This document shows, in pieces, positions 1 through 5,028 of a stretch of 5,028 nt of DNA (position 1 is the stretch's first letter; each line of letters begins with the position of its first letter). The stretch comes from Bacillota bacterium (lineage in GTDB: Bacteria; Bacillota_E; Sulfobacillia; Sulfobacillales; Sulfobacillaceae), in NCBI GenBank assembly GCA_021802375.1, contig JAKAAL010000429.1, forward strand, positions 1 through 5,028, in the 5' to 3' direction. A program made the position numbers and the translations under genes. Under the pieces are notes generated by a model. It searched no databases. It was not told the DNA's origin and worked only from the letters and a program-made list of their open reading frames with translations.

Positions 1-1
1 T

Positions 2-493
2 TTCCAATTGGCAGGATATTCTATCGAAACGATGTCAGGAATTACCTTAGCCCTACTTTTAGTGGCGAGTGCCATTGCCGTGCTCTTGGCAGGAAGACAA
101 GCGGATCGCGCCCGGACGAGGGCTATCATTGCCGTGCAGGGTCTTTCGGTGATGATCCCTGGCTATCTTGTTCTGGCTACCACCCAGAGTCTTGGCGGCC
201 TCATCCTCGGGCTGGTGTTGGTGGGTGTGGGTATGGGCACGGTGAACGTTCCTCTCTTGGCCCTAATCGGAGATTTCGTCGATCGGCAGCACCGAGGCAG
301 CGCTGTCGGCGTGTTACAGCTCTTTGGCGACGTGGGTGGGGTTCTTGGCCCGTTGATTGGGACGCCTGTGGTGTTGGCTTTTGGTGGTCAGCTAACCTAT
401 CTCACCATGACTGGTGCGTTGATAATCGGTCTCGGCTTGGCTTTGATCTTGGTGCGGCTGGAGCGTTCGGGACCGAATCGGAGTCGAGCCTAG
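2..493 (+). CDS. MFS transporter, C-terminal part (5' end outside window)
   Basis: This is the C-terminal part of a major facilitator superfamily transporter in the cytoplasmic membrane; the substrate cannot be told. The frame is open to the left edge, so the TTG at 8 is probably an internal codon, not a start. Numbering from that TTG codon, hydrophobic segments lie at about 11-29, 41-58, 64-87, 97-125 and 131-150, which fits the last five or so helices of a 12- or 14-helix carrier. Between the first two is a basic loop, GRQADRARTR (29-38), the MFS A-type loop repeated in the C-terminal half. The stretch RQHRGSAVG followed by GDVGGVLGPLIG (about 93-118) is the charged loop and glycine-rich helix typical of drug or metabolite exporters near the end of the fold. 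The protein ends in a short basic tail with a TAG stop. No hairpin plus T-tract follows it. The family call is firm; an efflux role is only a guess from general resemblance. Confidence 0.85.
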   Translation, partial: FQLAGYSIETMSGITLALLLVASAIAVLLAGRQADRARTRAIIAVQGLSVMIPGYLVLATTQSLGGLILGLVLVGVGMGTVNVPLLALIGDFVDRQHRGSAVGVLQLFGDVGGVLGPLIGTPVVLAFGGQLTYLTMTGALIIGLGLALILVRLERSGPNRSRA

Positions 494-665
494 CGGGCTT
501 CCTCTCCACTCGTTGCTCGCGTTCGAGTTCGGCGGCATCTGTGGCGACACTAAGTCCAGCCGTCTCCCCCATGGTTAAAAGAGATTGTTTCCAACCAGAT
601 GCCATGATGGACGGAGTTGCGCGTGGTTTACGACGAACGCCATGACGAAGATTGTGCTGGCTCAT
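402..665 (-). CDS. possible small hypothetical protein, convergent with the MFS gene
   Basis: A minus-strand ORF of 87 codons begins at ATG 665, has a GGGAGGG Shine-Dalgarno site (675-681) nine bases upstream, and ends at TGA 402-404. Its first 57 or so codons fill most of the gap between the MFS and GH5 genes; the last 92 bases overlap the MFS 3' end in antisense. The product starts MSQHNLRHGVRRKP and is basic and Ala/Arg-rich, with no membrane segment, signal peptide or motif I recognise. The good ribosome binding site is the main argument for it. Against it are the antisense overlap with a clear gene, the unremarkable composition and the lack of any family match. It may be a chance ORF. 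Confidence 0.25.
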   Translation of the reverse strand: MSQHNLRHGVRRKPRATPSIMASGWKQSLLTMGETAGLSVATDAAELEREQRVERKPARLDSDSVPNAPAAPRSKPSRDRLSTHQSW

Positions 666-795
666 GCGATATTTCCCTCCCAATCTATCTCTTCTAAACG
701 ATGCTCGAGATTTTTTGGTTTCTGCCTAGACCCCTTGCCCGTGGTGCCGAATAGGATATCGCGACGGGCGTTGACCAAGGTGTGGAGGGATAGGC
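494..795. other. gap between MFS and GH5 genes
   Basis: About 300 bases without a certain gene. It holds most of the possible minus-strand small ORF and, at its right end, the GH5 ribosome binding site. A TTGACC at 771-776 resembles a -35 box, but a matching -10 would fall inside the GH5 coding region, so it is not a usable promoter for that gene. No rho-independent terminator for the MFS gene and no convincing promoter could be picked out by eye. Confidence 0.5.
784..789 (+). promoter_or_regulatory. ribosome binding site of the GH5 gene
   Basis: GGAGGG lies six bases before ATG 796. An in-frame TGA at 772-774 blocks any longer N-terminus, so this site fixes the start and rules out a missed signal peptide. 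Confidence 0.8.
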
Positions 796-2199
796 ATGGA
801 GCAGCGATTCGTTTCGATTGCGCAGAACACCTCCCGTCCTTGTCTCCTGGATGCGATGGGCCGACGTCTTTTTCTACGCGGAGTCAATGTGAACGCCCTG
901 ATCGAATACGCCTCCGACTACCAAGAATCCGTCCCCTTGGCTGAGGCCGACTTTATGGAAATGCGAGCTTTAGGCTTCAATTTAATCCGCCTGCCGATTA
1001 GTTGGAGTCGGCTGATGCCTGATCCGGGGGCTATTGATGGCCACTACCTGGCGCGCGTGGAACACGTACTTAGCCTGGCCGCTTCCTATGGCCTCTATGT
1101 TATTATCGACTTCCACCAGGACAATTATGCCCGCAATTTAGCCCCTACCCGGGAAAGCGATGGGGCACCCTTATGGGCCGTTCAGACGAATGGGCGATGG
1201 AACTGGAAAATGAGCGGGAACCCAGCGGTCGAGGCTGCATGGAGCCACTTTTGGAAGAACAGGGTAGTTGCTGGCAAGGGTTTACAGGATCATTACTTGG
1301 ATGCCTTGACCGCCGTGGCCCAACGATTTTCCTTCAGTCCCGCCGTCTTGGCCTATGATTTGATGAACGAACCCGATCCCGGCTGGGCTCTACCGGGATA
1401 TTTTGAAGCCCGCTATCTTTTTCCCTTTTACGCCCGGGCTATTGGGCGCGTGCGAGAGGTTGATACCAATCACCTCATCATGTTTGAGCCCTCTGTCATC
1501 CGGGACGCGACCAATGTGGCGATTCAATGCTCGCGCCCGTTTTCAGACGACACGAAGCTGGTCTATGGCCCTCATTGCTATACGGAGGTGGCCTCTCCGC
1601 CGTTTCATCCCGTGGGAAGCCGAAGAAATCCGTGCCTTTATGCATGTTACTGGACGGCGGCCAAAGAAGCACAAGGATTTGGCACGCCCTGGCTCTTTGG
1701 CGAATTCGGTGTGGACCCGACCCCAGCGGGAGATGGATGGATTCGCGACCAAATGCGCTTTCAACACCAATTTGGTGTGGGTGGAGCATTTTGGGTGTGG
1801 AAACAGCGCCCTGGATTTTACCATTGGGGAGTGGTCCATCCCGATGGCAGCCTGCGTCGATCGAGCCGCCGAGCGGAGATCTTGTCGCAACCGCGTGTTC
1901 TAGCCCTATCCGGCAGTGTCGACCGCGTTTCCTATGACGAGATGCGTCGCACCTTGAGCGTCAGCGGGCGTATGGCCCCGTCCGCGAGCGCGTCCGGGTT
2001 GCTTTACGCCTCAGGATTTGCCTATACGAAGCGGCCTGAGATAGCCATTGCGCAAGCGGACACTTGGCGGCCGGTTCGTCCATCGGAGATAGAGTCCTTG
2101 CGGTACGACACGCGGCCGAAGGCGGTGACGGGATGGAGAATGGCGCTCAACTTGTCGGGGATTGAAGCGACGTATCGCTTGATTATGCATCCTGCCTGA
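796..2199 (+). CDS. GH5 family glycoside hydrolase, endoglycoceramidase-like
   Basis: A 467-residue retaining beta-glycosidase of family GH5 whose motifs and layout most resemble bacterial endoglycoceramidases, which release the oligosaccharide from glycosphingolipids. The (beta/alpha)8 catalytic domain covers about residues 16-362. Visible landmarks are FLRGVNV (26-32), GFNLIRLPISW with the conserved Arg65, DFHQD (105-109, His107), DLMNEP (188-193, acid/base Glu192), YGPHCY (257-262, His260 and Tyr262), LFGEFG (300-305, nucleophile Glu303) and FWVWK (Trp333). All the usual GH5 active-site residues are present, so it should be active. A beta-rich tail of about 100 residues (365-467) matches the C-terminal beta-sandwich of endoglycoceramidases. 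The N-terminus (MEQRFVSIAQNT) has no signal peptide or membrane anchor, so the enzyme should be cytoplasmic, unlike secreted members. Substrate is uncertain: glycolipid, steryl-glucoside or a related beta-glucoside are possible. The gene stands alone, with the ZIP gene convergent downstream. Confidence 0.9.
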   Translation: MEQRFVSIAQNTSRPCLLDAMGRRLFLRGVNVNALIEYASDYQESVPLAEADFMEMRALGFNLIRLPISWSRLMPDPGAIDGHYLARVEHVLSLAASYGLYVIIDFHQDNYARNLAPTRESDGAPLWAVQTNGRWNWKMSGNPAVEAAWSHFWKNRVVAGKGLQDHYLDALTAVAQRFSFSPAVLAYDLMNEPDPGWALPGYFEARYLFPFYARAIGRVREVDTNHLIMFEPSVIRDATNVAIQCSRPFSDDTKLVYGPHCYTEVASPPFHPVGSRRNPCLYACYWTAAKEAQGFGTPWLFGEFGVDPTPAGDGWIRDQMRFQHQFGVGGAFWVWKQRPGFYHWGVVHPDGSLRRSSRRAEILSQPRVLALSGSVDRVSYDEMRRTLSVSGRMAPSASASGLLYASGFAYTKRPEIAIAQADTWRPVRPSEIESLRYDTRPKAVTGWRMALNLSGIEATYRLIMHPA

Positions 2200-2205
2200 G
2201 CCACT

Positions 2206-2236
2206 GGCTTCGTCCATGAAGCCTTGCTTGAGCAAG
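2206..2236. terminator. two adjacent small hairpins between convergent genes
   Basis: Between the GH5 stop (2199) and the ZIP stop (2238) are two neighbouring inverted repeats: GGCTTC/GAAGCC (2206-2211 and 2218-2223, six-base loop) and CTTGC/GCAAG (2223-2227 and 2232-2236, four-base loop). Their place between convergent genes suits a shared bidirectional terminator. The stems are short and no T-tract follows on either strand, so intrinsic termination is not assured. Confidence 0.35.
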
Positions 2237-2237
2237 A

Positions 2238-2978
2238 CTAATGGACGTGCGCGCCTGCCAAGGCCAGCATCAACAGGATTCCAGTCAGCAGGCCGCCCAG
2301 GGTGGAAAAGAACTTTTGGCAACGCCATGCCTCGGGCATCGTGTGTCGGAAAACCACATATAGCATTACCCCCGAGGCCAGAGCCAGCATGAAAGCGTTG
2401 ACACGGGGAGACATATGGCCCACCAACAGGGGGATGAGGCTTCCTAAAGGAATGACGGCACTAATGAGAACGGTGAGGGCCAAAATTTTTCGTCGAGGCA
2501 TGCCGCCGGAGGCGAGAGGAGCGGCCACACTCATCCCTTGAGGAAGGTTGTGAAGCGCCATGGCGGTCGCGATGATCACGGCCAGGCGGGCCTGGATGGC
2601 GCTTCCAGCCCCAATGGCCATGCCTTCAGGCAAGTTATGGATGGCCAGAGCCACGGCGATGGCCTGGCCGGTAACGCGGAGCCGGGCTTGGTCCGATGGC
2701 GGATCCACTGGCTCAGCCGGGTGAACAGCACGAAGGTCGTCAATCCAGAACATAAGGGACAGACCAACGCTGGAGCCTAGGGCAAACCACCACCAGCTTC
2801 CTGCACGGACGCTGGTCGGCATAAGCTGAGTCATCACCACCGCTAGCATCACCCCGGAAGCCAAGGCCAGCATGAAAGCCAATGCCGCTTTGGACCAGGT
2901 GCGAAACGTTAGCACCAGGGCCGCGCCGAAAGGGGTGGCAAGCCCCGACAAGGCGCTTATGGCGGGCACGTTCCACAT
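2238..2978 (-). CDS. ZIP family divalent metal transporter
   Basis: A 246-residue ZIP (ZupT/GufA-type) transporter that would move Zn2+, Fe2+, Mn2+ or a similar cation into the cytoplasm. Eight hydrophobic segments are visible at about residues 5-24, 33-51, 61-79, 103-126, 130-156, 165-187, 194-211 and 226-243. The loop between helices 3 and 4 (about 80-102) is short and not His-rich. Helix 4 carries the signature HNLPEG (114-119) and helix 5 carries HNLPQG (143-148). In most family members the second motif also has Glu, so Gln147 is unusual. The usual helix-6 Glu before Pro also seems replaced, by Ile176 in SAVIP. The segment AFMLALASGVML occurs identically in helix 2 (34-45) and helix 7 (195-206). 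ATG 2978 has an AAGGAGG site seven bases upstream. It is divergent from the aldo/keto reductase gene and convergent with GH5. Family is firm; metal and direction are inferred from the family. Confidence 0.9.
   Translation of the reverse strand: MWNVPAISALSGLATPFGAALVLTFRTWSKAALAFMLALASGVMLAVVMTQLMPTSVRAGSWWWFALGSSVGLSLMFWIDDLRAVHPAEPVDPPSDQARLRVTGQAIAVALAIHNLPEGMAIGAGSAIQARLAVIIATAMALHNLPQGMSVAAPLASGGMPRRKILALTVLISAVIPLGSLIPLLVGHMSPRVNAFMLALASGVMLYVVFRHTMPEAWRCQKFFSTLGGLLTGILLMLALAGAHVH
2361..2396. repeat. direct repeat copy A within the ZIP gene (helix 7)
   Basis: This 36-base stretch matches 2844-2879 at 31 of 36 positions in the same orientation, about 480 bases apart. It encodes the helix-7 copy of the AFMLALASGVML segment. 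Several mismatches are silent, so the protein match is closer than the DNA match. Confidence 0.7.
2844..2879. repeat. direct repeat copy B within the ZIP gene (helix 2)
   Basis: Partner of 2361-2396; it encodes the helix-2 copy of the same segment. The pair may reflect the similarity of helices 2 and 7 in the ZIP fold, sharpened by gene conversion or by convergence. Confidence 0.7.
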
Positions 2979-2985
2979 GGGCAGC

Positions 2986-2992
2986 CCTCCTT
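2986..2992 (-). promoter_or_regulatory. ribosome binding site of the ZIP gene
   Basis: On the minus strand AAGGAGG, a full match to the consensus, lies seven bases before ATG 2978. It fixes that start and is the strongest site in the window. Confidence 0.85.
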
Positions 2993-3009
2993 GGATGGAC
3001 GGATGGATG
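2993..3009. repeat. short imperfect tetranucleotide run
   Basis: Four units read GGAT, GGAC, GGAT, GGAT plus a final G. They lie directly upstream of the ZIP ribosome binding site. Too short and imperfect to claim phase variation. Confidence 0.4.
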
Positions 3010-3099
3010 TTTGGACTCGTCTCATCCTATGTTTTTGAGCTGGCCTTGATACCGCAGATCGGACTGGATCGGTTCACCCTGAATAGCTATGATGTTAGT

Positions 3100-3106
3100 G
3101 GGGGTG
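3100..3106 (+). promoter_or_regulatory. ribosome binding site deciding the aldo/keto reductase start
   Basis: GGGGGTG lies six bases before ATG 3113. It supports that codon over the ATGs at 3089 and 3092, which lie upstream of the site and lack a comparable one of their own. Confidence 0.7.
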
Positions 3107-3112
3107 AAAACA

Positions 3113-4093
3113 ATGCAGATGCGCACGTTAGGCAAGGCAGGGCTTGTGGTGTCGGCCTTAGGTCTTGGTTGCATGGGCATGTCCGACTTTTATAGTGGAC
3201 GCAACGATCACGAATCGATCCAGACGATTCACCGAGCCATCGATTTAGGGGTGACGTTTTTGGATACAGCCGACATGTATGGCCCCTTTACCAATGAGGA
3301 GTTGGTAGGTCGAGCGCTGGTCGGTCGCCGTGAGCGGGTGATTTTAGCCACCAAATTCGGCAATCAACGGACCTCGGACGGAAAATTCCTTCGGGTGAAT
3401 GGAACGCCTGCCTATGTGCGGGAGGCGGTCGAAGCCTCGTTAAAGCGGCTTAAGCTGGACGTGATTGATCTCTATTACCTGCATCGCGTCGATCCCACGG
3501 TACCCATCGAAGAAACCGTAGGAGCCATGGCGGAGTTGGTAAAAGAGGGAAAAGTACGCTACCTGGGATTATCGGAAGCAGCCCCAGAGACGATTCGCCG
3601 GGCGCACCGCACCCATCCGATATCCGCCCTACAGACGGAATACTCGTTGTGGAGCCGCGAACCCGAAGACGCTATCTTACCCACCGTGCGTGAGCTCGGT
3701 ATCGGATTTGTGGCCTATAGCCCACTGGGCCGGGGATTTTTGACGGGGCGGTTTCAACGCCCAGAGGATCTGCCTGATGATGACTATCGCCGACACCACC
3801 CCCGCTTTCAGGGGGAGAACTTCGAAAAAAACCTGCAGGTTCTCGGCATCATCAAAGAGCTGGCTAAGGCTAAGCAGGTGACGCCGGCCCAGTTGGCGCT
3901 AGCTTGGGTGCTCGCCCAAGGCCGGGATATTGTGCCTATTCCCGGCACTAAACGTCGTACGTATCTCGAAGAAAACGTAGCGGCGCTTAACGTAAGGTGG
4001 ACCGAGGAGGAACTTTCGCGTATCGCTCAAGCGCTGCCCCAGGGCGTGACTGCAGGCGAGCGTTACCCTGACATGAGCACCGTCAATCGGTAG
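3113..4093 (+). CDS. aldo/keto reductase
   Basis: A cytosolic NADPH-dependent oxidoreductase of the aldo/keto reductase superfamily, resembling the AKR13/YakC-like bacterial group that reduces aldehydes and ketones; the physiological substrate is not evident. From ATG 3113 it has 326 residues, the normal length, and begins [10 protein letters not shown] as relatives do. The (beta/alpha)8 barrel carries the complete catalytic tetrad: Asp51 and Tyr56 in LDTADMYG, Lys81 in ATKFG and His124 in YYLHRVDP. The substrate-side stretch [10 protein letters not shown] (173-182) and [13 protein letters not shown] (201-213) are family signatures, and [14 protein letters not shown] (276-289) is the NADP phosphate-binding segment. 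A longer start at 3089 would add eight residues (MMLVGVKT) but overlaps the ribosome binding site. It is divergent from the ZIP gene and followed by no close gene, so it is probably transcribed alone. Nothing is odd about the sequence. Confidence 0.93.
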   Translation: MQMRTLGKAGLVVSALGLGCMGMSDFYSGRNDHESIQTIHRAIDLGVTFLDTADMYGPFTNEELVGRALVGRRERVILATKFGNQRTSDGKFLRVNGTPAYVREAVEASLKRLKLDVIDLYYLHRVDPTVPIEETVGAMAELVKEGKVRYLGLSEAAPETIRRAHRTHPISALQTEYSLWSREPEDAILPTVRELGIGFVAYSPLGRGFLTGRFQRPEDLPDDDYRRHHPRFQGENFEKNLQVLGIIKELAKAKQVTPAQLALAWVLAQGRDIVPIPGTKRRTYLEENVAALNVRWTEEELSRIAQALPQGVTAGERYPDMSTVNR

Positions 4094-4436
4094 GCGACCC
4101 ACGTTGCACCACAAGCTTTTCAGCGGGCCTTGGGTTCTTGTGTGGATGTGGTTTTTGTGACCAGATTGATGGCCAGACGGACACGGTTTTCATAACAAGC
4201 CCCCTTGCCGAAGACGTCAACGGGTGGTTTATGCCTAGCGCTCCCAAGGCCGCAATGGCTGAACTTGCGGCGGAGCCGCTGGCGATCCTATTCAGTCGTA
4301 TCGTTATCCCGGATCGTAGCGGTTCGTGGGCCCGCCGTCATCTGCAAAGGAATGTGGCAGCGTACTTCCCGTAGTTCCGTTCAGGAAAATGCTTTGACCC
4401 TAGACCAGCGTGGGTAAGATCCGCGGTCCGTGTCGA
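4094..4436. other. gap without a recognisable gene
   Basis: About 340 bases between the aldo/keto reductase and the Rpn-type gene. It contains an open plus-strand frame from TTG 4138 to 4374 (78 codons) and other overlapping open frames on both strands, but none has a good ribosome binding site or a protein family I recognise. A five-base-stem GC hairpin, GCGGC/GCCGC (4267-4271 and 4275-4279), has no T-tract. A six-base CACAAG/CTTGTG pairing follows the reductase stop with a long loop and is not a convincing terminator. The stretch could be decayed coding DNA, but there is no direct proof. Confidence 0.4.
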
Positions 4437-5015
4437 TTAATCTACACTAGGGCATACTCGGTGGAGCTCTTCCAGCGAAAGCCCGGTTATCTCCACAACC
4501 GTCGAGAGAGGCGTCTTTGCAAGGAGTAACTTGTGGTCCACTTCCACGGCCTTGCGATAAAGGCCTTCTTCAACTTTAGCCGTGGCAATCGCAGGGGCGT
4601 AGTCGTGAAGAGCCATTTGTCGGGCTTCGTAGAGTAGACGGGTCTGATCGTCTTGGCTCAAAACCTCGAGGGTGGTCATCGCCTTTTCCATCACGGCATC
4701 TCCCTTCACAATGTCCGCCAGAGTCTCGGGGGTCTTCGCGGACAAAAACAACAGCCATCGGACCAGAGGGCCCTTTGGGGGCACGTTGGTCTCGCGCAGT
4801 TTGGGCAACTCCAAAAAATGCATCGCCAAATGATCCGTCAAGCGCAGCCCAGCTTGGCTCCTTATATGAAACACGTTGTGATAGCCAGGATGGTCGATCT
4901 TGACGAAGTTGAGCACGTTGATCACCACGACACGATGAAGCCTACCATCGGTGTCTCCCGCCTTTAATTGGCTTTGGTACCGTTTCGGCCAATAATAGAG
5001 GCTACGCTCTCGCAT
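4437..5015 (-). CDS. Rpn family nuclease/putative transposase, N-terminally truncated or frameshifted
   Basis: This encodes the C-terminal two thirds of a protein of the Rpn / PD-(D/E)XK putative transposase family, whose members promote RecA-independent recombination by DNA cleavage. Recognisable parts are RSLYYWPKRYQSQLKAGD (4-21), VVVINVLNFV (29-38), the HFLELPKL segment (66-73), the helical part with KTPETLADIVKGDAVMEKAM (94-113) and SQDDQTRLLYEARQMAL (120-136), and a normal C-terminus ending in ITGLSLEEL (176-184). Full members are about 270-330 residues, and their catalytic Asp and E-x-Q motif come before the LYYW segment. Here only three residues precede it in this frame, and a TGA (5022-5024) lies two codons above ATG 5015, so the visible protein has no nuclease core. 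No good ribosome binding site precedes the ATG. It is therefore probably a pseudogene or the 3' part of a frameshifted gene that continues beyond the window. Confidence 0.8.
   Translation of the reverse strand: MRERSLYYWPKRYQSQLKAGDTDGRLHRVVVINVLNFVKIDHPGYHNVFHIRSQAGLRLTDHLAMHFLELPKLRETNVPPKGPLVRWLLFLSAKTPETLADIVKGDAVMEKAMTTLEVLSQDDQTRLLYEARQMALHDYAPAIATAKVEEGLYRKAVEVDHKLLLAKTPLSTVVEITGLSLEELHRVCPSVD
4679..4697. repeat. direct repeat copy A inside the Rpn gene
   Basis: This 19-base stretch matches 5010-5028 at 18 of 19 positions, with the last 14 bases (4684-4697) identical. On the minus strand it encodes AVMEKA, residues 107-112 of the visible protein. Confidence 0.6.
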
Positions 5016-5028
5016 TTTCCATCACGGC
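5010..5028. repeat. direct repeat copy B at the window edge, spanning the Rpn start
   Basis: Partner of 4679-4697. It runs to the last base of the window, so its full length is unknown. On the minus strand it reads AVMENA in a frame one base off from the Rpn frame, and that frame stops at TAG 5002-5004. Confidence 0.6.

Larger units (their letters stand above)
2979..3112. promoter_or_regulatory. divergent intergenic region between ZIP and aldo/keto reductase genes
   Basis: These 134 bases must carry the start signals of both divergent genes unless transcription comes from further away. They include both ribosome binding sites and a short GGAT/GGAC tetranucleotide run (2993-3009) in the ZIP leader. 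A TTGATA (3046-3051) resembles a -35 box on the plus strand but has no good -10 at 16-18 bases. No inverted repeat clear enough to call a Fur, Zur or MntR operator was seen. Confidence 0.4.

Noticed and set aside
585..944. Plus-strand ORF of 119 codons crossing the GH5 start
   Set aside because: It overlaps the certain GH5 N-terminus in another frame, lacks a ribosome binding site, and its product has no recognisable features.
1403..1937. Several long open frames on both strands inside the GH5 gene
   Set aside because: They are shadows of the GH5 coding frame, which carries all the catalytic motifs over the same stretch.
3088..3093. TATGAT, a good -10 box match, just before the aldo/keto reductase gene
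   Set aside because: A start about seven bases downstream would fall at the ribosome binding site, leaving almost no leader, and no good -35 lies 16-18 bases upstream (TGGATC).
3089..3112. Longer aldo/keto reductase start at ATG 3089
   Set aside because: The extra residues MMLVGVKT are not typical of the family, and the best ribosome binding site lies inside this stretch, pointing to ATG 3113.
4267..4279. GC-rich hairpin GCGGC/GCCGC in the gap
   Set aside because: The stem has only five pairs with a three-base loop and no T-tract; expected by chance in this base composition.
4138..4374. Plus-strand ORF of 78 codons starting at TTG
   Set aside because: It has no ribosome binding site and no recognised family, and overlapping open frames exist on both strands; described only as part of the gap.
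4653..4967. Plus-strand ORF of 104 codons opposite the Rpn gene
   Set aside because: It is antisense to a frame with clear family motifs and its product shows no features of a real protein.

Overview
The window looks like chromosomal DNA of a moderately GC-rich bacterium. Strong purine-rich Shine-Dalgarno sites (AAGGAGG, GGAGGG, GGGGGTG) stand 6-7 bases before the best starts, and the mix of MFS, GH5, ZIP, aldo/keto reductase and Rpn-type genes would suit a Gram-positive lineage such as a Firmicutes/Sulfobacillus-like organism. That placement is inference from gene content and signals, not a marker-based assignment.

Layout, left to right: (1) the C-terminal part of an MFS transporter running in from the left edge; (2) a roughly 300-base gap that may hold a small convergent minus-strand ORF; (3) a complete plus-strand GH5 glycoside hydrolase of the endoglycoceramidase-like type, without a signal peptide; (4) a minus-strand eight-helix ZIP metal transporter, convergent with the hydrolase across a 38-base gap with two small hairpins; (5) a plus-strand aldo/keto reductase, divergent from the ZIP gene across about 134 bases; (6) about 340 bases without a recognisable gene; (7) a minus-strand Rpn/PD-(D/E)XK transposase-family gene that lacks its N-terminal nuclease core in the visible frame, with a stop codon two codons upstream of its first ATG.

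Gene orientation alternates, so there is no obvious multi-gene operon and no shared pathway can be read from the context. The hydrolase, ZIP transporter and reductase each appear to be separate transcription units. No tRNA, rRNA, CRISPR array, intact insertion sequence or convincing riboswitch was seen.

I did not find a convincing new multi-gene system. The points most worth a second look are the substituted metal-site residues in the ZIP protein, the apparently cytoplasmic endoglycoceramidase-like GH5, and the broken 5' end of the Rpn gene, where a 19-base near-repeat of its own interior sits at the window edge and removing a single A would reopen the frame.
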